Assembly: GCF_000002425.4 (NCBI RefSeq)
Contig: NC_037266.1
Coordinates: 8,907,818 to 8,971,817, forward strand
Reading direction: 5' to 3'
Origin: Physcomitrium patens
Taxonomy: Eukaryota > Streptophyta > Bryopsida > Funariales > Funariaceae
Length of the DNA stretch: 64,000 nucleotides
In this document: piece after piece, positions 20,914-32,773 of the stretch
Position numbering within the stretch: the first letter of the stretch is position 1
Layout: every line of letters starts with the position of its first letter
The notes under the pieces: model-generated
Database searches by the model: none
What the model saw: only the letters and a program-made list of their open reading frames with translations
What the model was told of the DNA's origin: nothing
Made by a program: the position numbers and the translations under genes

Positions 20914-21730
20914 GCTGAGTTTGTTTGTTTGTTTGTTTTTTTTTTTTTTTTTTTTGAATAAGAATATCAAAACCATATAACATTTACTATCACATTAGAA
21001 AATGGGGGTACTCTGTTAAACTTAGATCTCATATGAAACCAAATTCTTTTACTACTTTTCTACACATATATATGTGTATATAAATATAAATATATATATT
21101 CCAACTGAAGATTTATCTGTTCAAGGTTTAACAAGCATTATAAAATTCACACACATGCAAGCGATGTAAACACCGTTAAGTTTTGTTTTAAGAGTTAAAA
21201 AAATTAAAGTGAAAGAGACAACTCAATCACAGCCTAATCACATGAAAAAATATCATAACAACCTTTGGTGACAAAAACTTTCAAGAAAACGAGAAAAGGC
21301 ATCCATAAAGAAAGGAATGATGTGAACAATGCACAAATTTATTTCACAAGCAATGGACATGAAAGTTACAATGAAGCTCTGGCGAGAACCCAAAAGCTTC
21401 TTCTGGGCAAGCAAGCATGGAGAGCTGTCCGTTTTGGTTTCGTAGTTTTTTAGGGAGCCTGGTGGCTTAGATTGTTAATTGTTGTAGATGCTTCCGAGTT
21501 CGAGATTGTGGCTCTTTCACTTGTGTTTCGACGTCCCCTCTCAGCTCCAGGAATCGCATATAATAGGGGTTTGCGTCTGTGGTCGTCGGTGCGCTTGGAA
21601 TCCACGCGAGGCGTGCTAGTGATATTGTTTTGGAGAGGATCCTGACGATGGTTGAGGGTTAGGGTTTTGAGCAAATTTGTTTGGTGTAGTTTGAGGATTG
21701 AGTGGAGGAGGAGGTGTAACGTTTAGAGAG
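20914..21730. other. Intergenic DNA and 5' region of the zinc-knuckle gene
   Basis: A T-run lies near 20937-20956. Base composition rises from AT-rich to about half GC near 21360, marking the change from repeat DNA to gene DNA. The last 200 bases are probably the 5' UTR and promoter of the following gene. No other gene seen. Confidence 0.5.
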
Positions 21731-22789
21731 ATGTCTTCGTCCAAGAAAGAGAAGGCGGATGCCGCAGCAGCCGCGGCGGATAGGATTAAGGCAGCTGCGT
21801 TGAGTGCTGCGAAGGGGTTGAGCAGGACGCAGGCGGAGAGAGCAGCGGCTGCCGCGGCGCGGAACGTGAACGCGTATGGACAGAAGGAGGAAGGGCCGAG
21901 TCGATGGCAGGAGCGGAAGGAAGCCAAGCGGCAGATGTATTTGATGAGTACAGAGAAGGCCGTAAAATTAGGAGTCAGGAAGGATGCAAAGTCGGGTGGT
22001 GCTGGGGTGTTCGGGGGTTCACAGCAGTGTCAGAAGTGTTTTCAGATGGGGCATTGGACATATGAGTGCAAGAACGACAGGGTTTATATTTCCCGTCCGA
22101 CTCGGACTCAGCAGCTCGCAAACCCTAAGCTGCGGCCAAAGCTCATGGAGCCCGAGGAAGTTTTGGTAGACCCAAGGGCGTTGCAGCGGGATGTACTGCG
22201 TGAAACTGCGTCTAGAAAAGCTGGTGAGGAAGGGCGAAAGAAGCGAAAGTCGAAGCCGAAGGAGAGCAGCAGTGAGAGTGAAAGCGAGAGCGAAAGTGAT
22301 TCTCCGTCTGATACCAGCAGCGAGGAGAGTGATGTTGATAGTGAGAGTAGTGATGATGATCGGAGAAAGAGAAGTAGTCGTGGGATGAAAAAGAAGAGAG
22401 TTTACAGCGAGAGTGAAAGTGAGAGCGAGAGCAGCGACGATGATCGGAAGAGGACAAGAAGTTATCGTTCAAAGAATGGTCGCAGAAGGAAGTCGAAGGT
22501 GACGGAGAGCGATATCGACAGTGAAAGCAGTGACGATGATCCGAAGAGGAAAAGAAATGATCGTTCAAAGAATGGTCGCTCTAGGAAATCTAAGGTGGCG
22601 GAGAGCGATGTCGACAGTCATGATGATCGGAAGTCGAGGGCTAACGGCCGATCAAGGAAAACAAATGAGTCGGAGAGTGATTTGGAGAGTGAAAGTAGTG
22701 ATGATCATCGGCGGAGGAAGAGTGGTTCGAGGAACAAAAAGAGGCGCCGTTCTTCTGACAGTGACGATGATCGTTCAAGACGAAAGTAA
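21731..22789 (+). CDS. CCHC zinc-knuckle protein, ZCCHC10-like, with RS/acidic tail
   Basis: A 352-residue protein encoded without introns. I chose ATG 21731 ([10 protein letters not shown]); the frame is open upstream but has no earlier ATG. Residues 1-60 form an alanine-rich helix with [18 protein letters not shown], then [20 protein letters not shown], a signature of the plant family. One CCHC knuckle, [14 protein letters not shown], has ligands at about residues 100, 103, 108 and 113, followed by [16 protein letters not shown]. The rest is a low-complexity tail of SES, SDDD and RKR repeats, including two consecutive 32-residue units. Such proteins are nuclear and linked to RNA binding and splicing; that role is inferred from family and composition. 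Confidence 0.9.
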   Translation: MSSSKKEKADAAAAAADRIKAAALSAAKGLSRTQAERAAAAAARNVNAYGQKEEGPSRWQERKEAKRQMYLMSTEKAVKLGVRKDAKSGGAGVFGGSQQCQKCFQMGHWTYECKNDRVYISRPTRTQQLANPKLRPKLMEPEEVLVDPRALQRDVLRETASRKAGEEGRKKRKSKPKESSSESESESESDSPSDTSSEESDVDSESSDDDRRKRSSRGMKKKRVYSESESESESSDDDRKRTRSYRSKNGRRRKSKVTESDIDSESSDDDPKRKRNDRSKNGRSRKSKVAESDVDSHDDRKSRANGRSRKTNESESDLESESSDDHRRRKSGSRNKKRRRSSDSDDDRSRRK

Positions 22790-25700
22790 TTTACTGGAGT
22801 AGATCTTGTGGGAACTCTGAATGCACGAAAGTATCTACCATGATCATCGCAAACGGAAGAAGTTCTACAACAGTCGGCAAAGCCATATTTGTTAAGTTTT
22901 AGGTTTGTACAGTATATTTCGCGTCAATGCGCGAGTGCGAATCTAGACCAACTCCGCTGTGCGTTGAGTTAAGCGGCCCTTGCAACTTTCCTGGTTTGTT
23001 CCGAAAAGATGAAGTTGACAACTTTGGTCTTTGACGAGTTGTCGAATTTTGATCTGCTGCTTTTAGTTGGTGGTTCAGTTGCCATGGATCTTATGAATCA
23101 GGTTGTTATGCTTTTTAAATCCAGGTACGACTAGTACAATTAGTTTGCATTTCTCTTTGAGATTTTGTGTTTGGTTCCTGAAAGGATGCTGACGTTAGGA
23201 ACGATTTAGCCCGAGACTTTTGGGGAGGTTCACATCATTAACTAGGTATGAAGATGCCAGTGTATTTTCTTTAAAGAAGCTTTCTAGAATTGTTCAATTG
23301 TGAAGCTTATCACGCGGATCATTGTCCTTTGCAAGATGAACGAAGTATCTCCGGTGGGTGTGCTGTTTTACAGCTTGGTTTCTTCGCTTACAATTTAGTG
23401 TGGACCCATTTCCTGTTCTTATGAAATTGGAATCTTATTTTTTTGCGAAGTTCACTGTATGGATTATACTCTTTTGGCGTAATCTCGTGTTAAAGAGTAT
23501 TTGGGAGTTTTCAGGTTGATTGCAACATTTAGGGTTGTACTTAAAAAATAGGCACAGTTTTTTAAAAAAAATATGTTATTTCCTCATGACTGGCCACACA
23601 ACACAGAAATTTAAGACGGGCGTCTATTACCGATGGCATACGTTGTCAGGATCGGATTGTTTTTTGAGTACAATGAATTTGTTGTATCCCAAAGAGATAC
23701 CTCTGGTGGGATTGCTTTGCACTGTTATTTTACCACAGTTACGTTTCCCTTCATATTAGAAGAAAACAATTCCAATAATCTCACCTGCACCATATCCAAG
23801 AGACAGCATACGGGATTATTGATTTAGCCTTTCAGGAACATGCAAACAGAAATGCCAATAAATGAGTGACCCACCTCACTTTTAAGCAAGTCTTCAAAAT
23901 TTGCACGATCTGATGCAAGAGTGGTGTATGTGTGTCTTCACCTGCAATCAAACCCGACTTTCATTTTATTCTGGGGATTCCACAACCCAGCTTTCGGATT
24001 TGTGCTAGTAACTCGTAGGCGACACCAGTAGATATGTCCTCTAACAATCAATGAGGCAGAAATTGCATGAGACTGAAATCGACAACTTAAATTTTGAAGT
24101 ACATGAAAGATGTCGGTTAAAACACCGTCAATTTGAGCTGAAAGATGAGTAACCTTTTTCATGAAATAGGACTTCCCTTCTACGCTTACCCTAAGCTGTT
24201 ACGCTCGTCTAGCACAGTCGGTTTCCTTCAGCCGTAGCATCGATCGGCACAAAAGGTTCGTGAAACTCTAGCTCTAATTGATAACATATTGGGTCATCAC
24301 AGAACTTGGCGTCCATAGTTGTGAATGAACCAAGAGTGCTCATGATCTTGTCTGGTATTCCTACAGATTCGATTGTCTCGTGGTCTCAAATTGCTGCACA
24401 ACAATTGTATCTACTAGTGGTTATTCCAAACAAAAGCATGCAGCTATTTCGGAGTGGTTACATCTCGCAATAAGTCTCACGTTTTGCGTGTGAATGCTCT
24501 TCCTGGTTGCCAGCAAGTTTTGGAATGAGAACTTACTGCTGCAGAAACGGGAAATGGGTGGTACAACTTCGCTGATGTTCTTCTCTTCTGCACTCTGAAC
24601 CGAAGATCAATCATTGCTCCCCTTAGATCAGCATTGGACATTGGTGTGCATGCACATCACTACTCTGTTCGAATTCGGCAAAAAAAATTGTGACAGAATT
24701 TTCATTAGTGAAGTAACTCACTGAAGCATGTGTGACAAAAATGGGGCGGTAAAGAAGAACCATTTCCAGCTATCAACTACGGTACAGCGACATTGACGAG
24801 TGAAATATCACATTGAAGAACTGAGATGCGCAATAACCTACATTGCAGACAACACCACAGCAGCATGAGATAAAAGGGAACATCCAGTCCATGCTCATGA
24901 TGACGACAGAATACAAGGTAGATCCAATCCAGTTAACCTAATGAGTCGTAGATCTTAGTACTGCTTTAAAGCTCTCTTTGATATTGAAGTTCAACAAATC
25001 ATGAGTTAACGCCACAAGAACCATCCGGTACTGTATTTGAACTCACCTCTTCATAAGGCTGAAAAATTTTGAAAGAGTGTAGAGATGTCGGATTTCAATG
25101 TCCGTGGTACCCTCCAAACTTTCCATCTGGCCTTCTGGAAGTCTTCCGTCCTGCAACAGAAGAATTAACTTGTCTTCGCCCGCAAATCTTACCATTCTTT
25201 TGAACTTCGATTGGTCGTAACAAACCCTAAATGTGCTTAGTCTCTGAGCAGCTTGTGTTGCAGCCACCAGAGACCTTAGACTCGGCATAACTAGTGGCGA
25301 AATCTAAGCACTTCTGAAAACATTAGCAGATTGGAAGTCAGCATCTTTCTAATCACTCCTCAGCGTATATTCTGAAAGCATCAGTAGAAGCAAATTCGTC
25401 ATTTCAAAACTTTTCAGATAACTTCTACATGTCAATATTCATTTCTTGTTTAGGTGATAGTTGGATTAGAACCTTTTCATAAGCATGTGAATTGGAATTC
25501 TAATTTCCTGTTTTCTCAACTTTGATGCTCGTAATCATAGAATGGAGAGGAAGCTCGTTTGCCTCAGTTGCCAGGAGACACTTCTTTTGTTGACGAACAG
25601 AACAACTAATGATGTTTAAATGCTACCCTGGTCTGAGTTGAGTTGGTGGCTAAGAGCGATGGTTGATTGGTTTTCAGTGTGCGCATGGAATAAAACAAGG

Positions 25701-26291
25701 GAAGTGGTCGGTATACATTTTGAAAAGCATCTGGATTCTTCGGCTCAGAAGATTCGGTCCACAAGTAATCCTTAAAATGAGCAGCAGTGCATGCATGAAA
25801 CTTATTCATGCGCGCACCTTACGTAATCCGGAATACTGAGCTACTTAGCGCCCTTGGTTGGTTTGAGAAATCAAACATCTCCAATACAAAACAAATGTAC
25901 CTAGATGATTCATCTTTAATAATCTCGTCGATAACTGAGGTGACCATCAAATTCTTGGTTGCAGCAGATGCCGTTGCATGTACCCGGGAAGACTATCCCC
26001 ACTCCATGGTCAGTTATAATTCTTGGGCAATTCCTGAATGCAAAGCGAGTGAACTCAAACTTCACTACTTCATAGCCAAAATCAATGAGCTTCGCCTTGA
26101 GCGACTGGAATTGAAAATGACTAGGAGGTGGAATGGAAATGTACCCAATGTCCACAGCACGCAAGCGCTCTTGAGCGATATCCGCCAACGTACGACATAA
26201 AGAAAAACCTTGACTGGAGGCATAACGATCGTCAGTGTCCAAGGATTGAGAGCGACGAACACATCTAGCGTCATGATATACAATTAACACG
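22790..26291. other. Intergenic stretch with two unidentified minus-strand open frames
   Basis: The first few hundred bases are probably the 3' UTR of the zinc-knuckle gene. GC content is higher than in the repeat block. On the minus strand, 25916-26290 (contains DIGYISIPPPSHFQFQSLK) and 25043-25288 (contains SLRSLVAATQAAQRLS) read like protein but match nothing I recognise. I could not join them with splice sites, and 26200-25808 is also open on the plus strand. They may be remnants of a gene. Confidence 0.3.
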
Positions 26292-26746
26292 ACCCAGCTC
26301 TCAAATCAGAGGAAGGAAGGCTGATTCAAGCATGTTATCATTCCATACACATCTCTCGATGCCGCATACTAACGCGATGTGTACCGATAGCAACATAACT
26401 GGCCAATCCGAAAACCGTGACATCACTCCATCTACTACGACAGTTCAGCGCATTCATTCACAACATTGAGACACAATTGAATCAGATCTGCTCCATGAGC
26501 TTTACTCAACTACAATTACCTACTACAAAAAATCAACTGTGAACGAATCCGCAGAACATAGCCCACAATGCGACACGTCAAACCACCTCGTTACATAACG
26601 ACCTCTTCAATAGACCGAATACACACAGCGAGCTTCTTCCAAAGCCTCGCAGCGGCGATGCCATGTCCAGCATTCATGCGACAATCAGATTCTAACCACT
26701 CTGCAAATTCCATAAACCAAATTGATATAAAAATTATTTAAAAATC

Positions 26747-26791
<45 letters not shown>

Positions 26792-29700
26792 GTGTGTGTG
26801 TGTATGTATTCTACGTGTCTACCAAATACATGAGTACGATTGAAAGTTCATAATTTATTTTTATTTTTATTTTTTATTTTTTTTCCCCATCTCACACTCA
26901 AAAGTTCTGTTAAGTCCACCGACCTGACAGATGGTATTCATACTCTCTGTCCAGCCACGTCCTGACGCCCCAACTGTGGCAGAAAATCCCTTTTTCACCC
27001 ACAACATGGAACGTGACCAACTGAACCAGCGCTCAGCACCGTGACCTGCTCTCTCACAGTTCCCCATCCAAACAGTTTCCACATCTCCACCCTCCAATTC
27101 CGAGATCTCCAGTTTGTGGAGAACCTGATCCAGTTCACCACAAAACAACGAACACTCACACCAGCCACAAACACCACTGATTTCCACCCGTTAAAAAAAG
27201 CAAACGCAATAGCTTGAAAACAAGTGTCAACGAACGAGACCCAAAACAAGACACCCACCTCCAAAGAAGGGACTTTTTTTATTTGTCATAGTTCCAACGA
27301 TGCCAGGGGCCAGCTCACGACAGCAGAATCAGTCAACTGATTCAAAGCTCCGAGTGGGGCATCCGACCGGGCATGCCGCTTCAGATGACCGTTTTATTGC
27401 ACTGTATGTGCTACAGTGGCTGGACTTGAATGCAATGCAACCCCCCCCCCCGGCAATCTCAACCGCGTGCGCAACCGCGCGGTCATACGAAACCAGAATT
27501 ATAAATACAAGTGGGAAAATCAAAGCGTCGTAATGGGAAGGGGCTCGATGCTGAATGCTGCCTCGCGTTGGCTGCGTGCGGAGAGTTTTGGCTGGAAGTT
27601 TACACTTTATTCCGTCTATTACGACCTAATTGACTTAATCGGGCTTATTCCCAATATCCCTCCTGCCTTCTGTTTCTAACGGGCCCCAATCGTGTTTTTG
27701 TCCCACTGTCAAGTGCAGCGTTGTTGAGCGTTGTTGTTGTTGTTGATGTTGTTGATGTTGTTGTTGTTGAGCGTTGTTGTTTTTGTCGTCGGTTTTGTTG
27801 TTGCTCTGGTTGCCTTTGCTTTTTCTCCCTCATTCTATTTTTGAATGCTGTGGACAATATTCCCTCACTGTTTCATTCATCTTCCTTCGTCTTGTGTTTC
27901 TCCTTTGACCTTTGTGTCTAAGTTTTCATTTCATACGAATGACACAAAATGTTGGAATTGAATATGCATCCTTTATAGTTGGAAGGGTAACATTATTTCG
28001 AAACTTGAATTTCTGTATAATTTATGTTTTACAATATAATCCACCTCTACTTGATACTTCAGTATGTAATAACTATAATATAAATAAATAAAGTCACTTG
28101 TTTATTGTTCAATTCAGTTGAGGTTAATGGTAGAAATGGACTTGAGCTAGCAAGGCTGCACTTGTGGTGGAGAAATTCAAATGAAGGTGAAAGTCAAATA
28201 TGCTGCAAGGCCCACACTTGGATTCAGAAAACTGTAAAAAAAGGAATGAAGCACATAGATTGAATAAACCCATTTCTTCCTTTACAATCAAACATTTACT
28301 GGGTGTGTTTCATTTTCTAATTGTGTAGTTGATTTTGCAGTATTTCATCAATAAAGTCAACAGCAATGACAGAGTTAGAATCCACAAACTTATCAGAAAA
28401 TAGCACAGGTTGTATTTTTAATATGCTTTATGTTACATTCTTGTATGTCAAAAAATAATCCTTAGACTTCACATGAGGTGGCAGAACAATGCATGTGTGT
28501 GAATATAGAAATACTTGGAACTTGGTTTGAGGTGTAAAAATGGAATCCATGGAGTCAGGGGCCAAGTCCAACCAGGAGTGCTGTTGTGATGTACACAAAA
28601 CTCAAACATGAAAGTAATGTCTGTACTGTTTGCACATATGTCTAGAATTGAATGTCCCTTTCTGTCTGCTGTGGTGAAAAAATTTAATTTTTTTTGCAAA
28701 TACAACATTGCTGCACCAATTTCTGAACATGTTGTTTTGTGCATGGAATTTTTGAAATGTATACTATACTTGAGTGCATGTGTGTATGTGTTTGTTCAAT
28801 ATGACTGCACAAGCCAATTTACCATAATTCATTGTAGTTCATGATATTACTACACAGTTTGTTTTTTAGTCCAAATTGTCTTTGAAAACATCATTTTCTT
28901 TTTCCATGGAAAGCAATCGTACAATCAATTGCATTGATTTCCATTCACTGCTAAATAGTATTTTTAAATGATGAAATAAAGGATAGATTAAGAGTACATC
29001 ATTTGAATAATTAAAAAAAAAAAAAAACAGCTTTGATTTGAATCACTCTATTAAATTTATTTGCACTGTTTTTACATTCAGCATGTGATTCACTTATCAT
29101 GGTTCTCATAAGACCAATTTAAGATGTGATAGTTTGTTATTATTTTTAAAAGATATTGGTAAAATAAAGATTACAGGAAGAAAAAATTTAAAAAAATTAA
29201 AAATAAAAAAAAAAATCTAAGTATAAACTAGAAAAAAGAGAAAAGAGAGACTGATGGAGCATTCATGTACCAATTATGATAGTTCAAGTTCAATTATTGT
29301 CTTTCAAGCCCATGTCTCAACATAATGATTTACAGTTAAACTAACTATACATGTGAAAAAAAATCTAAAATAAAATACAATTAATTCTTAGAACAATCTG
29401 TTGGCATATCATTACCATACCACTAAAAACCAATAGGATATTATGACAATAAGATTTTGGCACAAGATGATTTTTATGTGGAAACCACACACCAACTATA
29501 GTTTGATAATTCACTGAGTATGAGACCCTTTTCAAGTGACCATGTTGTGAAGATTGACAGATGTGTACTGCTTCTATAAAACTAATCATACGTTTTTTAC
29601 AATGTATTAGAGTATACCCATTCCATTTGTTTAAATTCGCCATGTTGTTGGTAGAAGCTACAGTATCAATGAATATTCTGATAGTAAAAATGATTTGTTC

Positions 29701-30185
29701 TCATCAACAAATGATTTAACACTTTTTTGTTTTTTTTTTTTTGGAGCTTGCTAAGCTTCAATGTCCAGCTCAGCTACACAGCCCAGATCACACTAATGAG
29801 CTTTAATCCAGATCCACATGAATTGGATAACAAATAGTAATACCAGAAATTGGTCTGGGTTCGGAACTAATCGCTTTCATTCCAAAATGCCCAATCTTGG
29901 GGGGGGGGGACATAAGCATATTCTTTCAAAATATGCGGAGATTCTTTTGACATGAGCCCTGCAAATTGGCTTCATTTGTGCACTGGGAAGGAAAAGGAAA
30001 CTAAACGGCAAATATGGCAAATGGTCCAAGCGCTGGAAAAACTAAATCAATCAAAATGCTATTTTCCCCCCCTTTTTAGGTGCGTGTGTTGTTTCGTCTG
30101 TTTTAAAAGCAATTTAAATTTATTTTGCCACTGTGTAATGTACTTGTGTATTTGAGCGAATCCATTTTGGGTGAATGTTATATAC

Positions 30186-30225
<40 letters not shown>

Positions 30226-32773
30226 TTGTTTTTCATGATTTTGAATGAATAGATGGGTTGTAAGGAAACAAATTTTTTCGATGTATCATTTTGGGGCAAA
30301 ATTGTACCATTTGCAAAAGCATACGAAACCGTGCCAGAGATGCAATTATGTTCAAATTATTGATTGGTTATGTTGTTATTCCTATTACGATTATATCAAT
30401 TATTTTATTAAAATGAAGAATACAGCTCAATCTTAAAGAAAATCATGTTGTTTGTAAATGTAATGGAAGGCGTTCACACGAATCACCATGTCTAATACTT
30501 AGACAATGATTTAAAATTAATTGTTTCATGTTTGACCACGTGGGTAATTTTCACGTTCCATTCTTAGTGCATTCTCTTTGAAGGAAGTCTTCATCTAAAT
30601 CATGAAAGTCTAGTGAGTTGTTCCACATTCCAAACTCTGTTCAAATTCATGGATTCTACCTGCTGTTATCACTTTTAAAAACTTTGAATTACGCACAATT
30701 TGAAAAGAACCCTGGGCCAATTGAGACCATAAATAGGCACCTTGTAAAAAGGGCCGTGGCATGGGAAAAGGGCAAAAGAAGTATTCAAAAACATCCATGC
30801 ATTTAAGTAAAGGAACGGAAATTTCAACTCTGCCTTCCTTGACAAACAGTCTTATGCTTTTTACTTCTTTATCATAAAAAAAAGATCTCAATTAGTGGGA
30901 TAACGATAAGCTTACGTTTACCTGAGTACCACAGTACGTAAATGATTCATAGATTCACAGTTCCCTTTTTATTCTTATCACTATTATTATCTTGTTGTTC
31001 AAATTATTGCATTGCAGTGTTAAGTCTCAAAACAAGCGCATTTGTTGAATAAAATATCAGGTTATGCACTTTTCATTTCTATGAACAACTTGTGATAAGT
31101 GTATCTAATACGTTCCTTGTAACAATATAGTTGTGTGAGGAGAGCCTTACTGACGTTGACATGGATTGCATTAGTTTCACTCAACTTGATATGCCTTCAC
31201 TACTGTGAAAAATATATGTGTTTATCCTCCACGAATGTTCTTAGTTTTCAAACTTGCCGAGTGGGATTTTTTGGAACTTGTTCTAATCAAACAATGCAAA
31301 CATTTCATCAGAGTATCTGGCCGAAACATGCAAATTACTTTCTAGGCCAAGCCTCTTTAATTCACACGACAGTGACTTCCTGGAGGTACAATAAACAATG
31401 TATTATTTGAAACTTTCAAATTCCTCGCTTATATTTTACTCTGTTTAAACGGCTATTCTAATACTTCACAAAGGAACAACAGAAAAAACCCACAGAAATT
31501 GTAATCCACCAAAAATTGAACTCGAACAGGGGGGTCAGAGAACATCACTGTAAAATCACCTTGCGACGAATGTGAGGATTTCGTTCACTTTCGAGGCGAA
31601 AACATTGGACGGAGGAGGACGAGGCTGTGGGTGCTGCCGGGTGTGTGTCATCGGGGCCTTTGAATTGCAGCCAATGACCTAAGTTTCAGAGCACAAAAAT
31701 AAAAACGCCAGGCCACCAAGTCAGAAAGCAAGGGGGGAACATGGCATAGATACGACAAAATAAGATTGCGGCAGAGGAGCAGGGATCCAAAATGGAGTCT
31801 TTCTCGTTGGAGAGCGGGCGGCACAAAGTGAAGGAAGAGCGAGAGAGAAGACTGCTGGCTCAGCATGCAGCAGGGACGCATGCAAACAGGCCATTGCAAA
31901 GCAAGGCAGAGCAAAGCAGGCAAGGCTGGGGCCCGCCTCCTTTTCCCTCCCGGGAGCTGCTGACGAAGTCGGTTGAGGCGGGTCTGACACAGTGAAATTT
32001 CAAACTGGGGGGGGGGGGTTTCTGAAACGGTTCTTCTCCTCGTTTGTAACAGATTTGTGGATGGCCGGCCTCCATAGCCAATGGGGATTGATTCATGGGA
32101 ACCAAACAAGGTGGGCTGGAATTGAGGTAAAACAGGAGGTTAACGTGAGTGAAGGGGTGAGGAGGAGGAGTCACGGTGACTAGGTGTCCAATCGCGGTTA
32201 CACGCGCAGTTAGGTCATTTCCACCATTCGACCGTTTGGAAAGTGCACTGGCTGTACCAGTTCGGGGTCGGGCATCCGGCGGTCAGTGGCGTAGACTGTC
32301 TGGAAGGGGGTGGGCGACCGGTCGCTGGGGTTGAACTTTTTCGAAAAGCAGGTGGAGTGGTAGAAAGGGGGGGCCAGGTTCCGAATGCCCCTGGGGTGTG
32401 GCCTTACCGAGCTCATTTGTGGGTTTTTGGTTTTTTGATTGTTGCGGGGCGACGAACTCGTGAGCTTTGATGTAGTTGCAATAATGGGATGGCTCAGCAT
32501 TGGGGAGGGGGGAGGGTCGTAGCGGAAGTGTTGTCTGTGATGAGAGGTTGATGAAGTGAAGAAGGCGCAGGTGTTTGGGCTCGTGCTCGTTTTTTCGGTG
32601 CGTGTTTTTGAACGGATTTGCTGAAGAATGGAGTACAGGAGCGGAGAGAAAGATTGGGAGGGTTGATAGGTTCGTGGGGCGTGAGCGAGAAGACAGGCAC
32701 TGCGTTGTAGTGACGCTACAGGGAGACGGAGTTTAGGACAGAGCACGCGGAGGATTAGGGTAGCGCTGGGAGG
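26292..32773. other. Long intergenic region with simple repeats, no convincing gene
   Basis: It contains a TA then TG microsatellite (26750-26804), C and G runs (27440-27451, 29900-29909, 32007-32016) and a TA run (30190-30220). GC-rich islands lie near 26900-27700 and 31600-32770; the second is the promoter and 5' UTR region of MYB3R. Open frames such as 31135-31410 and the minus-strand 32827-32210 have no family features; the latter is antisense to MYB3R exon 1. No RNA gene recognised. Confidence 0.45.
27721..27800. repeat. GTT trinucleotide repeat, imperfect
   Basis: An imperfect (GTT)n array with GAT and GAGC interruptions. It produces artificial valine/cysteine or threonine/asparagine open frames on both strands. 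Confidence 0.85.

Noticed and set aside
21698-21730. Earlier start for the zinc-knuckle protein
   Set aside because: The codon at 21698 is TTG; the first ATG in frame is 21731 and gives the usual family N-terminus.
22212-22568. Antisense open frame within the zinc-knuckle gene
   Set aside because: It is the complement of the serine/arginine repeat codons and follows from their composition.
25808-26200. A 130-codon plus-strand open frame
   Set aside because: It is antisense to another open frame of similar length, and neither has splice context or recognisable motifs.
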